A DNA stretch of 64,000 bases from assembly GCA_018136815.1 (NCBI GenBank), contig CM030933.1, forward strand, positions 7,231,137 to 7,295,136. The letters are read 5' to 3'. The notes beneath the pieces are model-generated. The model made no database searches. It was not told the DNA's origin and saw nothing but the letters and a program-made list of their open reading frames with translations. This document shows positions 63,195 to 64,000 of this stretch, one piece after another (the stretch's first letter is position 1; each line of letters begins with the position of its first letter). This stretch comes from Isochrysis galbana (lineage: Eukaryota; Haptophyta; Isochrysidales; Isochrysidaceae). A program made the translations under genes and the position numbers.

Positions 63195-63949
63195 CTAGCC
63201 CACCCCCTTGGGCAGGGCCGTCGGGGGGTGAATCCAGGATGAAGATGCGTCGAAAGACCTAGGCGAATTTGAAGAAACCGAAGACAGCATAGTATCCGTA
63301 GAAATAGATTCCAAGAGGGGCAGCGAGCGAGAATCGGCCCCTAACATCCTAATAGCGTGCGGAGTAATAGAAGAACTTGTAGACGTACACGAATTTCGGA
63401 GAGTCGGGTCGCGACTATCTCCGGGGCAAACCTGTTTCCAGGAGCCCGGGTCAAGTGTCGACTCCGGCTTCCGAGATAGCCGTTCGGCGGGGGCTTCAGC
63501 CGGCGAGGCGGCTCCCACCGTCGAGGACTGAATAGAGCTAGAGACAGGGGGAGAATCGCCGCGTCGACAGCTCTTCTCCCCAAGCGGCGTAGGGATCGGA
63601 TCGGGATGGTGGTGGTGGCGTTCGGGCCCACCGCCCGCGATGTTCTCCGCCAGGGTTTGAAGGACGGGGACCCCGCCGGACCCCTACTGAGCTTAACCCG
63701 GACCATCGAGCGAAGAAGCTTATGAATGTGCTCGTCCGATCCGCACTCTCCGCAGCCAGCCTCACACAGAAAGCGGATATATGGCTGACAGATGACGGGG
63801 TTGTGAGCACCGTCTCCCGTGCCATATTTCCAGGCTTCGCTGGATGGAGTGCCAGAGAGCTTGAGCTTGGAAAGCGCAGAAGGCACAGCCGTTTTCGTTC
63901 GTCCATTCGGTGATTCCCCTATTGATATCGTCCGTCGTGGAGTTTCCAT
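63195..63949 (-). pseudogene. Upstream gag portion, frame-broken, with Cys-rich knuckle
   Basis: The minus frame from ATG 63949 gives METPRRTISIGESPNGRTKT... and a Cys/His cluster (VICQPYIRFLCEAGCGECGS, then DEH), resembling gag-type zinc-binding segments. It becomes low-complexity after about residue 95. A second frame, 63518-63195, then reads as Ser/Thr-rich protein. The element continues right, into the gap. Whether this is a disrupted gag or a neighbouring element cannot be settled here. Confidence 0.4.
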
Positions 63950-63968
63950 TGAATTATCGGCCGGTCGG

Positions 63969-64000
63969 NNNNNNNNNNNNNNNNNNNNNNNNNNNNNNNN
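63969..64000. other. Assembly gap (N)
   Basis: 32 undetermined bases at the window edge, interrupting the chromovirus before its 5' LTR. Confidence 1.

Noticed and set aside
63210-63230. CACCCCCCGAC on the minus strand as an LTR/primer-site junction of the chromovirus
   Set aside because: It resembles the LTR/polypurine junctions at 3122 and 55661 read the other way, but it is in the wrong orientation for that and lies inside a Ser/Thr-rich frame (WIHPPTA); coincidence. A similar string at 61887 lies inside pol.

Overview
This window is nuclear DNA of a eukaryote. It has GT-AG introns, a nuclear-encoded mitochondrial Cox11, a GCN5 acetyltransferase with bromodomain, chromodomain and non-LTR retrotransposons, and no bacterial operon structure. 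Introns are short (about 55-330 bp). The plant/alga-type glucosylceramide synthase, LOV-related PAS domains and Tudor-like repeats of a kind common in protists suggest a GC-rich, repeat-rich protist, quite possibly an alga. I cannot name the lineage.

Layout. 1-4.5 kb: non-coding repeats and a LINE 3' end split by a tiny LTR element (two 699-bp LTRs around 65 bp). 5.3-7.3 kb: an unknown signal-peptide gene (-). 9.1-10.8 kb: glucosylceramide synthase (+, 3 exons). 11-12.8 kb: repeats. 12.9-16.2 kb: a 5'-truncated LINE with an intact reverse transcriptase ORF (+). 16.4-18.3 kb: a 4-exon gene (-) reading as prolyl-4-hydroxylase fused to two Tudor-like repeats. 18.8-19.6 kb: COX11 (+). 19.8-22.3 kb: hAT relic and repeats. 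22.7-23.8 kb: MBD-like protein (+). 24.5-26 kb: LTR-element remnant (-). 26.5-27.7 kb: aldo/keto reductase (+). 28.9-32.0 kb: large GT-A-like protein (+). 33.6-37.4 kb: multi-exon gene (-) matching animal Pasha/DGCR8 (Tudor, WW, two dsRBDs). 38.3-40.2 kb: two near-identical retroposons in inverted orientation. 43.7-44.6 kb: small basic nucleolar-type protein (+). 46.6-47.7 kb: GCN5 (-). 49.4-51.3 kb: double LOV-like PAS protein (-). 52.4-64 kb: LTRs and a Ty3/gypsy chromovirus (-) whose pol polyprotein begins with a phage-type cytosine-C5 methyltransferase domain. The final 32 bases are an assembly gap.

Two points stand out. First, the chromovirus carries a DNA methyltransferase domain (HPPC and ENP motifs) at the gag/pol junction, with protease, RT, RNase H, integrase and chromodomain all apparently intact. 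Second, the 33.6-37.4 kb gene looks like a Microprocessor RNA-binding subunit outside animals, with an extra Tudor domain. An MBD-like protein, a Tudor-repeat hydroxylase and a GCN5 acetyltransferase lie in the same window, but nothing in the sequence shows that they act together.

Much of the window is layered transposable-element debris. Exon boundaries come from splice-site and reading-frame reasoning only.
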